Assembly: GCA_965230565.1 (NCBI GenBank)
Contig: CBDDLH010000015.1
Span: 1-64,000 of the forward strand
Reading direction: 5' to 3'
From: BCD1 sp965230565
Lineage (GTDB): Bacteria > Bacteroidota > Bacteroidia > Chitinophagales > Saprospiraceae
DNA: 64,000 bases
Numbering within the stretch: the stretch's first letter is position 1; every line of letters begins with the position of its first letter. Under the pieces are notes generated by a model. The model ran no database searches, was not told the origin of the DNA, and saw only the letters and a program-made list of their open reading frames with translations. Shown here one piece after another: positions 52,436-61,708 of this stretch. A program made the translations under genes and the position numbers.

Positions 52436-53172
52436 ATGAAAAGGATTACAATTTGATCGAGGACTTTCTCAACGGAGACCTGGACACTGAAGCCACAAAA
52501 GGCTTCCGTGAAAGGCTCCGCAATGATCCTCAGCTCAATGAAGCCTACGAGGTTCGAAAAAGTATGGATATTTTCCTGAAAGGGAAAAAAGGCAAGGAAG
52601 CTTTGAAGCATCAACTTTCAGAGCTGAATAAAAAACATGCTGCTCAGGGAACCACTTTAAAAAAAAGTAGGACGATTCCGCTGAGGAGACGTGCGTGGTT
52701 GATGGCTGCAGCAGCTGTTGCCTTGCTTATTATCTATATTGGAATTAATAAATTTATCACTCCGGAAAGTCTCTATGATCAATACGCTGAAGTTCCTGAA
52801 ATGAAGCTTACCCAAATGGGAGCAGGTTCAACACTTGACCAGGCCGAAAAAGCGTTTAACGATGGAAAATATCCGGAAGCTTTTGAACTATTGAATAATC
52901 ATCTCGAGGAATCTCCCGAAAATGTTCATGCCCAATATTATCTGGGACTAGCTGCCATCGAATCCGGCAATTATGCTGAAGCTATCGAAGTTTTTTCAAA
53001 CCTTGATGCAGGAACATCGAGCTACCAATCCATAGCCAATTGGTGGCTGGCAATGACCTATTTGAAGAAGGAGGATTTCACACAATGTGAAGAGGCTCTT
53101 AAACAAATTCCCGAAGGCACCCCCTTCCACTCACAGGCTTCAAAACTGCTCAAAAAACTTCCAGCGAATTAA
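52432..53172 (+). CDS. Membrane TPR protein, putative anti-sigma factor
   Basis: A 246-residue protein with a cytoplasmic N-terminal segment (about 1-75, YNLIEDFLNGDLDTEATKGF) like the anti-sigma region of many Bacteroidota regulators. One transmembrane helix follows (about 84-101, AWLMAAAAVALLIIYIGI), then periplasmic TPR repeats (about 140-240, AEKAFNDGKYPEAFELLNNH, YYLGLAAIESGNYAEAIEVF). It overlaps the sigma gene by four bases and converges with the phosphorylase gene 18 bases downstream. A TPR sensor domain outside the membrane could bind peptides or a partner such as the nearby TPR-CHAT protein; this is inference. Confidence 0.85.
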   Translation: MNEKDYNLIEDFLNGDLDTEATKGFRERLRNDPQLNEAYEVRKSMDIFLKGKKGKEALKHQLSELNKKHAAQGTTLKKSRTIPLRRRAWLMAAAAVALLIIYIGINKFITPESLYDQYAEVPEMKLTQMGAGSTLDQAEKAFNDGKYPEAFELLNNHLEESPENVHAQYYLGLAAIESGNYAEAIEVFSNLDAGTSSYQSIANWWLAMTYLKKEDFTQCEEALKQIPEGTPFHSQASKLLKKLPAN

Positions 53173-53190
53173 CTAATCTCTAATTTACTT

Positions 53191-55539
53191 TTATAGATTT
53201 TTCTCCAATACACCTTCAAGATCAACGTATAAAACCTTATCCAGCTTTTTGATCTTATCATAAACTTTTACCTCCACTATTGTATCGGAACTCGTATTGA
53301 TAACCAATTTGTCCCGCGTCACTTTCACCTTGAGTAAATTTCCTTTCCAGTTAATCGGAAAATCTATCGACCTTATCTGCTCCGGCAGGTTTGGCTGAAC
53401 CCGCAATTCCCCTCCAACCATCCGAACACCACCAAAACCACAAACCAGGGTTTGCCAGATGCCTCCAAGCGAAGCTGCATGAATCCCATGGTCACTGGAC
53501 TTCATATTAGGTCCGAGATCGATTTCTGACGCACGTCGAAACAGGCTGTACGCGAGATCAGATTTCCCAAGATCACTTGCAAGCACAGCATGAGTTGACA
53601 AACTAAGGGAAGAATCATGTAAGGTTCTGGGTTCATAATAATTATAATTGGCAGATTTGACCTCCTTTGAAAATTTATGCTCCAGCAAATACATCAACAT
53701 GACCACTGAGGCTTGTTTGGAGACCTGGATCTCGTTGATCTGTTCCAGATTGTAATCCCTGAAAATGGATCCGACGTGTTCCTGATTTTTATACTTGGAA
53801 AGGTCAATTTGCGCCAATTGCAAATAGGTATCATCCTGGGGGATTACTCCTTCCGCATTAGGTTCAGGAATATAAACCAACTTCACCTTTTCCTCCAAAA
53901 CAGGAATCTCCTGATCCAGGTTTAATTTTTCATTTAACGCAGCAAATAGGTCAGGCCTGGAAGATCTCAAGGTATGATAATATTCAATGGCATTCTCCAT
54001 ACACCATTTGGCTGTGTAATTGGTAAAGGCATCATTATTGACATGCTCTTTGTATTCATCAGGGCCAACTACGACATTAATATGATATTGCTGTTGGCTA
54101 TCATTCCATTCTAATCGACTGCCCCAGAAGATACCTGTATCCAGCAAAATTTCATATCCACAACTTTCCATAAAGGCTTCATCTCCGGTCACCATGTAAT
54201 ACTGCCAAACTCCAAAGGCTACATCAGAAGTAATATGTTGCTCAATGAACCCACTCCAGATTTTGGTGGATTTCCCTGTAATGATATCCGCTGCTCCCCA
54301 CACAGGAGTAACTTCTCCATCATCAGCCCAGGCTGATTCCCAGGGATACATAGCTCCTTTGTAACCATTTTCTTTAGCCTTCTTTCTGGCCCCGACAAGC
54401 GTATTGAATCGATACTCCAGCAAACTTTTCGCAATTTCCGGTAAGGAAAAAGTAAAAAATGGAAGCATAAAGATCTCGGTATCCCAAAATGAATGGCCTT
54501 TATACCCTTCCCCCGAAAGCCCTTTGGCTCCAATACCATAACGGTTATCATGTCGAGGGGTCATTACCAACAAGTGATATTGAGCAAATCTGATGGCCAA
54601 CTGATCAAAAGGATTTTCACTATCAATTTTAATATCCACTTTTTCCCAAAACTTATTCCACTCCTCGGCACTATCAGATAATATTTGATCAAAAGTTAAA
54701 TCACCTGCTTTCTTCAAGGCCATAAGGCTGTGTTCCTTCAACGCTTCCAAATCCAAATGCTCAACTTCCTTATCCCGAGTGGTATAGATATTAGAAATTT
54801 TGGTAAAACTCAGCGTTTGACCTTTCGTCGCATTTGCTTCGTAAACCATTAACACCTTACGACGGTCCATTTCAAACCTTGAATCGATATTACACACTGA
54901 ATCGGAAAAATTGTGATAGGTATTATGGATGAAATCCAATCTTGATTCGGTGGTTTTTTGCAGCATTTGCAAATACTTGCCCTCATATATCCTTTTCACA
55001 CCTTCTTCAAAATGCTGGGCTCCGGAGTTAGTAACTTGTCCATTAATGCCGGATTTGATTAAAAATTGGGCATCGCTGTCCAATGGAACAATAGTAACCT
55101 TTGTGGCCAATAAATGTCTGTCCTTCATGGACACCATTCTCCTGAACTCAAAACGAAAACTATTTCCCTGCTGATCCTGCCAGTCAAAATTCCTGGTCAA
55201 CTCGCCGGTTTTGAGATTGAGGGTGCGATCGTAATGACTGAATTTTCCTTTTTCCAGACTGAAAAGTTCATCATTGATATAAAAATCCAAACCAATAATA
55301 TCGGCAGCATTTGGTAGTTCAGTTACCTCTTCAGGGGCACATTTATTAAAAGTCCCCGCTACAAATGTATTTCTTACCTGCCCGACATAACTTTCCTCCG
55401 TGGCACTTCTGGTTCCCATGTATCCGTTACCCAGACACATAATTGTTTCGCATTTACCCTGGTATTGCCTTTTAAAATCCGTTTCGGTTACCAGCCAGTT
55501 TTCTAACTCGCCTTGTCCTTTGGTATATTTCATTGTCAT
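53191..55539 (-). CDS. GH65 family glycoside phosphorylase (maltose/trehalose/kojibiose type)
   Basis: A 782-residue enzyme of glycoside hydrolase family 65, which cleaves alpha-linked disaccharides with phosphate to give beta-glucose 1-phosphate. The N-terminal beta-sandwich has NGYMGTRSATEES and the (alpha/alpha)6 barrel has GYKGHSFWDTEIFMLPFF and GAMYPWESA. The catalytic glutamate is in VVGPDEYKEHVNNDAFTN near residue 490, and the C-terminal region (SSDHGIHAASLGGIWQTLV) is typical. There is no signal peptide, so it is cytoplasmic and acts on sugar delivered by the adjacent ABC transporter. It is 16 bases downstream of malK in the same operon. Sequence alone does not separate maltose, trehalose, kojibiose and nigerose phosphorylases. 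Confidence 0.92.
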   Translation of the reverse strand: MTMKYTKGQGELENWLVTETDFKRQYQGKCETIMCLGNGYMGTRSATEESYVGQVRNTFVAGTFNKCAPEEVTELPNAADIIGLDFYINDELFSLEKGKFSHYDRTLNLKTGELTRNFDWQDQQGNSFRFEFRRMVSMKDRHLLATKVTIVPLDSDAQFLIKSGINGQVTNSGAQHFEEGVKRIYEGKYLQMLQKTTESRLDFIHNTYHNFSDSVCNIDSRFEMDRRKVLMVYEANATKGQTLSFTKISNIYTTRDKEVEHLDLEALKEHSLMALKKAGDLTFDQILSDSAEEWNKFWEKVDIKIDSENPFDQLAIRFAQYHLLVMTPRHDNRYGIGAKGLSGEGYKGHSFWDTEIFMLPFFTFSLPEIAKSLLEYRFNTLVGARKKAKENGYKGAMYPWESAWADDGEVTPVWGAADIITGKSTKIWSGFIEQHITSDVAFGVWQYYMVTGDEAFMESCGYEILLDTGIFWGSRLEWNDSQQQYHINVVVGPDEYKEHVNNDAFTNYTAKWCMENAIEYYHTLRSSRPDLFAALNEKLNLDQEIPVLEEKVKLVYIPEPNAEGVIPQDDTYLQLAQIDLSKYKNQEHVGSIFRDYNLEQINEIQVSKQASVVMLMYLLEHKFSKEVKSANYNYYEPRTLHDSSLSLSTHAVLASDLGKSDLAYSLFRRASEIDLGPNMKSSDHGIHAASLGGIWQTLVCGFGGVRMVGGELRVQPNLPEQIRSIDFPINWKGNLLKVKVTRDKLVINTSSDTIVEVKVYDKIKKLDKVLYVDLEGVLEKNL

Positions 55540-55555
55540 TTAAATAGCTTCTTAA

Positions 55556-56672
55556 TTATGCAATTCTTTTTTCTGTGGTTTTATCAAAAAACCTAAGTCT
55601 TTCTACATCGATCCCTACGGTTACTTCCTGGCCTGAGTTATAATGACAGGCAGAATCCGTACGGAAACAATAGGTCTTATCCTCATGTCCCTCGAAGTGA
55701 AAATAATTAAAAGACTCACTTCCGACCGGCTCAGTTACATCAATTACGATCTTGAGATCAACGCTGAGTTGTTTGTGTTTCTCCTGTGATTTATCATATA
55801 AATATTCAGGTCTGAAACCGAAGATGACTTCCTCGCCTACATAGGAAGAGAGCTTATCCTGCAATTGTAATTCATCAGGGATCCCGAACCGTACCGAACC
55901 GGAAACGAATTCGAGCTCTTTACCTTTTTCGATTTTACCCTCCAGGAAGTTCATGGCGGGGCTGCCAATAAATCCTGCTACAAATTTGTTCGCCGGGTTA
56001 TTGAAAAGGTTCATTGGGCTATCCACCTGCTGGACAATTCCATCCTTCAAAACCACGATCTTGGTACCCATCGTCATCGCTTCGATCTGATCGTGCGTTA
56101 CATAGATCATAGTAGCATTCAGTTTTTTATGAAGACGTTTGATCTCGATCCGCATCTGCACCCTTAGTTTGGCGTCCAGGTTGGAAAGTGGCTCATCAAA
56201 TAAAAACACCTTCGGTTGCCGCACCAGAGCCCTTCCGATGGCCACCCGTTGACGCTGCCCGCCGGACATTTCCTTTGGCCGGCGGTCGAGATATTCAGAC
56301 AAACCTAAAACATCGGCAGCCTGTTCCACCCTTGTTTTGATCTCCGCTTTTGGATATTTTCTAAGTTTGAGGCCAAAAGCCATATTCTCAAAAACAGTCA
56401 TATGGGGGTACAAGGCATAATTTTGAAAGACCATGGCAATATCCCTGTCTTTGGGAGACAGATCATTCACCCGATCACCATCGATATACAAGTCGCCATC
56501 AGAAATTTCTTCCAGATCCGGCAATCATCCGCAAAAGTGTTGATTTTCCGCACCCAGATGGTCCGACTAAAACTACAAACTCTTTATCTTCAATGGTTAC
56601 ATCAGCTCCCTGGATAGCCACAACATCCTTACCATATATTTTCTTCAGTTTTTTAATTTCTACATTTGCCAT
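55556..56672 (-). CDS. ABC sugar transporter ATPase (MalK/UgpC/MsmX type), one frameshift
   Basis: Cytoplasmic ATPase of about 371 residues when repaired, the normal length for the MalK/MsmX group. Walker A is GPSGCGKSTLLRMIAG near residue 38, the signature is EMSGGQRQRVAIGRALVRQP, and Walker B is VFLFDEPLSNLDAKL. The D-loop and switch histidine (VTHDQIEAM) are present. A C-terminal regulatory OB-like domain follows. One extra base near 56516, just after Walker A, splits the frame; removing it restores AGLEEISDGD. I used the ATG at 56672. It powers the permeases MalG and MalF encoded upstream. Confidence 0.9.
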
Positions 56673-56911
56673 AACGCTATTGATAAATTTTGAATAGTGG
56701 AAAGGATTTATTTTACTTAAATCTAAGGTTACAAAAACCCTCAAACCATAATCCTGATTCAAATGGAAAGATGGATATCTGGATAAGTGGAAGATTGATT
56801 TCTTTTATCCAATTTTCCAACATTCCAATTTTCCGTCCACTTTCTGCTGAATTGGTTGGATTAATTTGCCTATTAATTGTAAATTTTAATTCAAACATGC
56901 TTTTATTATTA
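56673..56911. other. Gap in the sugar operon with short repeats (239 bases)
   Basis: Non-coding sequence between malK and malG, unusually long for this operon. It contains related short motifs (CCAATTTTCC and CATTCCAATTTTCC at about 56808-56834) whose reverse complement resembles GGAAGATTGAAAAATTGGAG at 61615-61634. These look like a dispersed intergenic repeat. A separate promoter for malK and the phosphorylase may lie here. Confidence 0.5.
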
Positions 56912-57736
56912 TCATTCTTTCAGACCCGCTGAAGCCACTCCCTGCACAAAGTATCTTTGGAAAATCAGGAAAATAGCAAGGGTCGGAAGAGAAATCAGGA
57001 TCGTTCCAGCCATCAGCAAAGGCCATTGGACGGAAAATTCATTTTTCAGAAAAGCCATACCCACCGGCAGGGTAAACATATCCCGGGTGGTAGTAACAAT
57101 TACCGGCCAGAGAAATTCATTCCATGCTCCCTGGAAGGTATAAATCGCAACTGCCGCCAAAGCTGGTTTGGAAACAGGCAGGAATATCTGCCAGAAAATC
57201 CTGAAATAGGAACAACCATCAATGAGGGCCGCTTCCTCCAGGTCTTTTGGAATGGTTTCAAAGAATTGTTTCATCAGGAATATATTCACAACCGTCACCA
57301 ATCCGGGGAGTGTAAGACCTGCATAGGTGTTGATCAATCTGAATTCATTCAGGATAATAAATTTAGGTACCAATAAGATGATCCCCGGAATCATGAGACT
57401 ACCGAGTAAAATCCCAAACAGCAGGTTCTTTCCGGGAAAATCCAATCGTGCGAATGCAAACCCTGCCAGGGAGGCAAAAAACACATTGGTAAGGGTTTGA
57501 ATGATAGTGATCAAAGCACTGTTAAACAACCAACTGCCAAATGGCAGATCCTGCCATACTCTTTGGTAATTACCCAAAGTCCATTGCTCAGGTATCAACT
57601 TGATCGGCCAACTGAACACATCCTGCTCCGCATTGAAGGAAATGGACAAGGAGAACAAAAATGGGCCGATATAAATCACGGTCATGAATAAAAGCAGACC
57701 GTAAAAAAGTATCTTTTGTAATTTTAGCTGCTTCAT
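56912..57736 (-). CDS. ABC sugar transporter permease (MalG-like)
   Basis: A 274-residue inner-membrane permease with about six helices (for example ILFYGLLLFMTVIYIGPFLF, LLFGILLGSLMIPGIILLVP). The EAA motif contacting the ATPase is EEAALIDGCSYFRIFWQIFL near residues 185-204. Length and the C-terminal QRYFVQGVASAGLKE are typical of MalG/carbohydrate ABC permease 2. The gap to the upstream permease gene is 9 bases, and the two form a heterodimer. Confidence 0.92.
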   Translation of the reverse strand: MKQLKLQKILFYGLLLFMTVIYIGPFLFSLSISFNAEQDVFSWPIKLIPEQWTLGNYQRVWQDLPFGSWLFNSALITIIQTLTNVFFASLAGFAFARLDFPGKNLLFGILLGSLMIPGIILLVPKFIILNEFRLINTYAGLTLPGLVTVVNIFLMKQFFETIPKDLEEAALIDGCSYFRIFWQIFLPVSKPALAAVAIYTFQGAWNEFLWPVIVTTTRDMFTLPVGMAFLKNEFSVQWPLLMAGTILISLPTLAIFLIFQRYFVQGVASAGLKE

Positions 57737-57745
57737 CTTTCCGTA

Positions 57746-58624
57746 TTAATATGCTTCTGATGGAAAATACCGTTTCTGAAGCCAGGTGGCTCCAAAAATG
57801 ATCAGGGCGAGGATGACTGCAGAGGCAGCTCCATATCCTAATCTGAAAAACTTAAAGGCGTTGTTATAGGTAAAATACGACATGGTGGTGGTAGAGTTCA
57901 CCGGCCCGCCGCTCGACATCACGTAGATCTGATCGAATACCTGAAAACAACCGATCAATCCCAAAACAACTACAAAATAGGTGACCGGCCGAACCATTGG
58001 AACGGTAATCTTCCAGAACTGCTGCCAACGACTTGCCCCATCAATTTTCGCCGCTTCATAAAGAGAATCGGGAATGGATTGCAAACCTGCCAGGAATGAG
58101 ATCATAAAATACCCGGACGTTGTCCAGATATTTAAAGCCATGATCGCGAATAAAGCAGTCCCGGGGTTTGTCAGCCAGTCCGTTCCTTCGACACCGATCA
58201 GTGAAAGAAGATAATTCAGCAACCCAGGCTTTGAATAGATCCAAACGAAAATGATAGAGGTTACCACAGAGGAAGTAACTGCCGGAATATAGAATGCCAG
58301 TCTGAAAAACGCCCTGCCCTTGAGCTTCTGGTTCATGATAAAAGCCAGTACCAGCGCCAATAAGGTTTGAATGGGAACGACGCCGATAGTATAAACAACG
58401 GTATTTTTTATCGCTATCAGAAAAACCTTGTCCTGAAACAACTCGATATAATTACCTATTCCAACAAAGGGCTTGTCCGGAATCAGCAGATTCCAGTCAA
58501 AGAAGCTGATGAAAAAGGCAAACAGTATCGGGAAAAAAGTAAAAATCGCGAATAGCAATAACGGAAAACCTATAAACAGGTATGCCGTTCTGGCTTGTTC
58601 TTTTTGTTTTGGTGTTAACTTCAT
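57746..58624 (-). CDS. ABC sugar transporter permease (MalF-like)
   Basis: A 292-residue inner-membrane permease of carbohydrate ABC family 1. Membrane helices include AYLFIGFPLLLFAIFTFFPI and TYFVVVLGLIGCFQVF. The EAA motif is YEAAKIDGASRWQQFWKITV near residues 198-217. It lacks the large periplasmic loop of Escherichia coli MalF, as is usual in the family. It follows the binding-protein gene by 5 bases and precedes the MalG-like gene by 9 bases. Confidence 0.92.
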   Translation of the reverse strand: MKLTPKQKEQARTAYLFIGFPLLLFAIFTFFPILFAFFISFFDWNLLIPDKPFVGIGNYIELFQDKVFLIAIKNTVVYTIGVVPIQTLLALVLAFIMNQKLKGRAFFRLAFYIPAVTSSVVTSIIFVWIYSKPGLLNYLLSLIGVEGTDWLTNPGTALFAIMALNIWTTSGYFMISFLAGLQSIPDSLYEAAKIDGASRWQQFWKITVPMVRPVTYFVVVLGLIGCFQVFDQIYVMSSGGPVNSTTTMSYFTYNNAFKFFRLGYGAASAVILALIIFGATWLQKRYFPSEAY

Positions 58625-58629
58625 GTCGA

Positions 58630-59880
58630 TTATTTTTTATCGCCAACCAACCTGTATTTCTTAATCTGGTTCTCTATATCTTCCATTGCTTTCCTAGGCT
58701 CCTTATCTGTGAAGAAAATAGCCTGGAAAGCGACTACCACTTCCTCAAACCCTCTTTCACTATATTGCACCTGGAACGGTCTGGCGAATTCAGCACTTTC
58801 CATAAAAACACCGTAAACAGGATGGTCATGAAATCCATTGGCTTCCGCAACACTTTTCCGGGTAGGCATAGCCACTCCGGATTTGGTCCAGTTGGTCATT
58901 CCTTCTTTTCCTACCAGGTAATTCATCAACTGCCAGGCCTCCGCTTCATAATTTGTACTTTTTGGCATGGAATAAGCTGTTGTAAAAGCTACCGTAGCTT
59001 TTTGCTTGCCAGCTGGCAGAGGAATAATGCCATATTCCAGGTCAGGGTAATTGTCTTTCAAAAATGGAATCAGCCATCCACCGGAGATGGCCATCGCACA
59101 GATCTCCCGACCAAAGGCATCGCCATTCCAGCTCACCCCTTCGTCCTGGGCAATGGTGGCTATCCCTTTTTTGTACAGACCGTAATAGAATTCCAGAGCT
59201 TCAATAAAGGATTCATCCGTAATTCCCAGTGAACCATCAGGATTTTGAAAATCCCCGCCATTCTGATAAACAAAGGGCATAACCATTTCCACGGAAGGCT
59301 CCACAATGAAACCATACTGATCACTTTTGCCATCTCCGTCGGTATCTCTGGTCAGTTGGGTAGCCATTTCCTCCAGATCCTGCCAAGTTTCCGGAATGGT
59401 ATCGATTCCCGCTTCCCTGAATAATTTTTTATTGTAAAAAAGTACATAAGGGTTGAAGTCCTTAGGCAAGCCATACTGAACACCATTATACTGAAAAGCT
59501 TCAAGTGCAAAAGGATAAAAATCCTCCTTGTCAAAATCCGGTGTTGCTTCCATAAGATCATCCAAAGGGTTGAGAATCCTGAAACTCATGTAGGAAGGAG
59601 CTGTCATTCCTTTTAGAAAAAAGAGATCGGGAGCAGTTTGTGTCCCCAGCATGAGTTGTAATTTCTCGGAATAATTACCGGGAATAGGTTCGTATTTGAA
59701 TTCCTGTTCAGGATATTTTGTCCTGAAATCTTCAAGTGTTTTTTTGAATAATGCTGTCTCGCTTGGGCTAGAGACCCAACTGGAAATTCTTAAAGTATCC
59801 TTCCCGGGAGGAGAACATCCCAATGTCATAATTAGGATGAAAAGTAACGGAAGGTGCCAGGTTTTCGATTTGATACTCAT
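58630..59880 (-). CDS. ABC sugar-binding lipoprotein
   Basis: A 416-residue extracellular solute-binding protein (family 1). The signal ends at a lipobox IMTLGC (Cys22), so it is a lipoprotein. The mature part has DTLRISSWVSSPSETALFKK, the ligand-domain segments PDLFFLKGMTAPSYM and GLPKDFNPYVLFYNKKLF, and ISGGWLIPFLKDNYPDLEYG, typical of sugar-binding proteins. It is the first gene of the operon with malF, malG, malK and the phosphorylase. The ligand, an alpha-glucoside such as maltose or trehalose, is inferred from the GH65 enzyme. Confidence 0.9.
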   Translation of the reverse strand: MSIKSKTWHLPLLFILIMTLGCSPPGKDTLRISSWVSSPSETALFKKTLEDFRTKYPEQEFKYEPIPGNYSEKLQLMLGTQTAPDLFFLKGMTAPSYMSFRILNPLDDLMEATPDFDKEDFYPFALEAFQYNGVQYGLPKDFNPYVLFYNKKLFREAGIDTIPETWQDLEEMATQLTRDTDGDGKSDQYGFIVEPSVEMVMPFVYQNGGDFQNPDGSLGITDESFIEALEFYYGLYKKGIATIAQDEGVSWNGDAFGREICAMAISGGWLIPFLKDNYPDLEYGIIPLPAGKQKATVAFTTAYSMPKSTNYEAEAWQLMNYLVGKEGMTNWTKSGVAMPTRKSVAEANGFHDHPVYGVFMESAEFARPFQVQYSERGFEEVVVAFQAIFFTDKEPRKAMEDIENQIKKYRLVGDKK

Positions 59881-59924
59881 AAAAAATAATTGTGTTGCCT
59901 ACGTGATCCAATTACCTGTCCTTA

Positions 59925-59952
59925 CAAATATCTGAATAATATAACCGATCAA
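59925..59952 (-). promoter_or_regulatory. Possible promoter of the sugar operon
   Basis: Reading on the minus strand, TTG (59952-59950) is followed after 19 bases by TATTTG (59930-59925), 44 bases before the ATG of the binding-protein gene. This is close to the Bacteroidota promoter pattern TTG ... TAnnTTTG but is not an exact match. It lies between the divergent binding-protein and AraC genes. Confidence 0.3.
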
Positions 59953-60018
59953 CTAATCTGATTTTTCCCATTATAAACACTATCTTAGCATCAATAGACG
60001 TATTTGCAGCTAATAATC

Positions 60019-60900
60019 ATGAAAAAAGTATTAACCAGTGCCAATTACCAACATTTAGGTCAGGGAACGGAAGCTTATGAGATCAATGGATTTTGGGTGG
60101 ATTCCCCAAAATTTGGGTTTCACTGGCATTACCATCCTGAATTGGAAATCACCTGTGTCAAAAAAGGCAGGGGAACAAGGTTGGTAGGTGATAACGTAGG
60201 AAACTTCGGTAATGGAGATTTTGTTTTTATGGGATCCAATTTACCTCATACCTGGATCTCTGATGATGATTACAATAAATCTTCCGATCATATGGAAGTG
60301 GCCGTTTTACAGTTTCATCCCGGTCTTTTACCAGCCTCCCTACTGAGTCTTCCGGAAATGAATAATATTCGCAAACTGATCCATAATGCCAACCGGGGCA
60401 TTTATTTACCTCCGGAAAGAAGTGAAAAAGCTTCCAGACTATTGTTCGATCTGATCGAAGCGAAAGGTTTTGAACGATTTACCCTGTTTTTTAATTTATT
60501 GAACTACCTGGGAGAAACAGACCATTTTCAATTACTCGCTTCCAAAGCTTACAATCCACCCTTAAATAATGCTACCGAGGAAAGGATATTGAGGGTTTGT
60601 CGTTATGTACACGATGAATTTACCAATCCGGTGAAACTCGAAACGGTATCTGACCTGGCCAATATGAGCCCGACTTCATTTTGCAGGTTTTTCAAAAAAT
60701 CGACTGGGCAATCCTTTTCTGAATACCTGATCGATTTGAGAATAGGCAAAGCAGCCAATCTCCTATTGGATAAAAGCAACCTCAATATTTCAGAAATCGC
60801 TTACAGGTCGGGTTTCAATAGCCAGTCCTTGTTTAATAGATTGTTTCTCAAAAAAAAGGGGATGACGCCGAGTAAATTCAGGAAGATCTCTAATAATTGA
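60019..60900 (+). CDS. AraC family transcription regulator
   Basis: A 293-residue regulator with an N-terminal cupin-like sensor domain (about 1-150; FHWHYHPELEITCVKKGRGT and NGDFVFMGSNLPHTW) and a C-terminal AraC DNA-binding domain (about 195-293; VSDLANMSPTSFCRFFKKST and IAYRSGFNSQSLFNRLF). I used the ATG at 60019; a TTG at 60004 would add five residues. It is divergent from the sugar ABC operon (138 bases between starts), so it is probably the activator or repressor of that operon, sensing an alpha-glucoside or its product. Confidence 0.88.
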   Translation: MKKVLTSANYQHLGQGTEAYEINGFWVDSPKFGFHWHYHPELEITCVKKGRGTRLVGDNVGNFGNGDFVFMGSNLPHTWISDDDYNKSSDHMEVAVLQFHPGLLPASLLSLPEMNNIRKLIHNANRGIYLPPERSEKASRLLFDLIEAKGFERFTLFFNLLNYLGETDHFQLLASKAYNPPLNNATEERILRVCRYVHDEFTNPVKLETVSDLANMSPTSFCRFFKKSTGQSFSEYLIDLRIGKAANLLLDKSNLNISEIAYRSGFNSQSLFNRLFLKKKGMTPSKFRKISNN

Positions 60901-60974
60901 GTGGGTTGCTGGTTGCTGGTTGAAACATTAAAATATCAACTTCCATCATCCAACTTGGAATTAGGATAAAAAAA

Positions 60975-61005
60975 CAGCCCTTCCCGCAAATTGCGGGAAG
61001 GGCTG
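60975..61005. terminator. Strong hairpin terminator between convergent genes
   Basis: CAGCCCTTCCCGCAA and its exact complement TTGCGGGAAGGGCTG flank one base. The A-run before it gives a T-tail on the minus strand, so it certainly fits the small gene at 61072-61344 and may also end the AraC transcript. Confidence 0.85.
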
Positions 61006-61071
61006 TAAAAAATTTGGATATGCATGGGGATAAATTTCTTTTTTTAACCCCTTGATTGGACTTAGTTTTAT

Positions 61072-61344
61072 TTACCTGAGCTGAAAACCATGGATGCTCT
61101 GGCGATTGGTTTGGGGATTGTGCACCAGTTCAACGTCCAATGTACAGTTTTCAAATGTCAGGGCATGTTTTTCCATTTGGTGGCTTGCATTCAGGGCCAT
61201 TCTTTCTTTCAGCTGAGATCCTACGAAAGCACCTGCTTCCTTAAGGTTCAGCATTAATTCTTTGATCAGGTCGATTCCGTTGTTGGGGTTCCTGCGATTC
61301 AGCAGACCAACGGTGAGCGCGAGATTTATTCTTTGGTTGTTCAT
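61072..61344 (-). CDS. Small protein of unknown function
   Basis: A 90-residue protein starting MNNQRINLALTVGLLNRRNP and ending QTNRQSIHGFQLR. It has no signal peptide or membrane segment and one or two predicted helices (LIKELMLNLKEAGAFV). I do not recognise the family. The gene ends about 65 bases before a strong terminator and starts with an ATG in a plausible context, so it is probably real. No neighbour suggests its role. Confidence 0.5.
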   Translation of the reverse strand: MNNQRINLALTVGLLNRRNPNNGIDLIKELMLNLKEAGAFVGSQLKERMALNASHQMEKHALTFENCTLDVELVHNPQTNRQSIHGFQLR

Positions 61345-61708
61345 TTTAATATGTTTTAGGATATTTCTTCTTTTCGAATGTTGTTATAAAAACCCTTTTG
61401 AAACGCCATATGTTGCCCGGCAAATTTTAAAGTAATGTTAAAAGGTGTTATCAAATTTTAAAATTGTCTTCCAGGTTCCATTTTCATTTCCTACACCACT
61501 ATATCACACCAACTCCTTAAATGTTACCTCTAAGGACTACTTTTTTTGAAAATAGTTTAAAAAACAAGGATAAATGGGGTGGAAAATTCGACAACAGGTA
61601 GGAATATAGGAGTGGAAGATTGAAAAATTGGAGGGATGGGCGATCAATAAAAACAAGGCTGATGAACAATAACACTCATCAGCCTTGCCTAAAATAATAT
61701 CCTAAATA
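61345..61708. other. Intergenic with terminator and short repeat (364 bases)
   Basis: Non-coding region upstream of the small gene and downstream of the aldo/keto reductase gene, both on the minus strand. It holds the small gene's promoter region, a GGAAGATTGAAAAATTGGAG copy at 61615-61634 related to motifs at 56808-56834, and the reductase terminator at 61648-61687. Confidence 0.55.
61648..61687 (-). terminator. Terminator of the aldo/keto reductase gene
   Basis: A perfect 12-base stem (CAAGGCTGATGA at 61654-61665 with TCATCAGCCTTG at 61676-61687) and 10-base loop, 21 bases past the stop. On the minus strand it is followed by T-rich sequence (the A-run 61648-61653). Confidence 0.85.
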
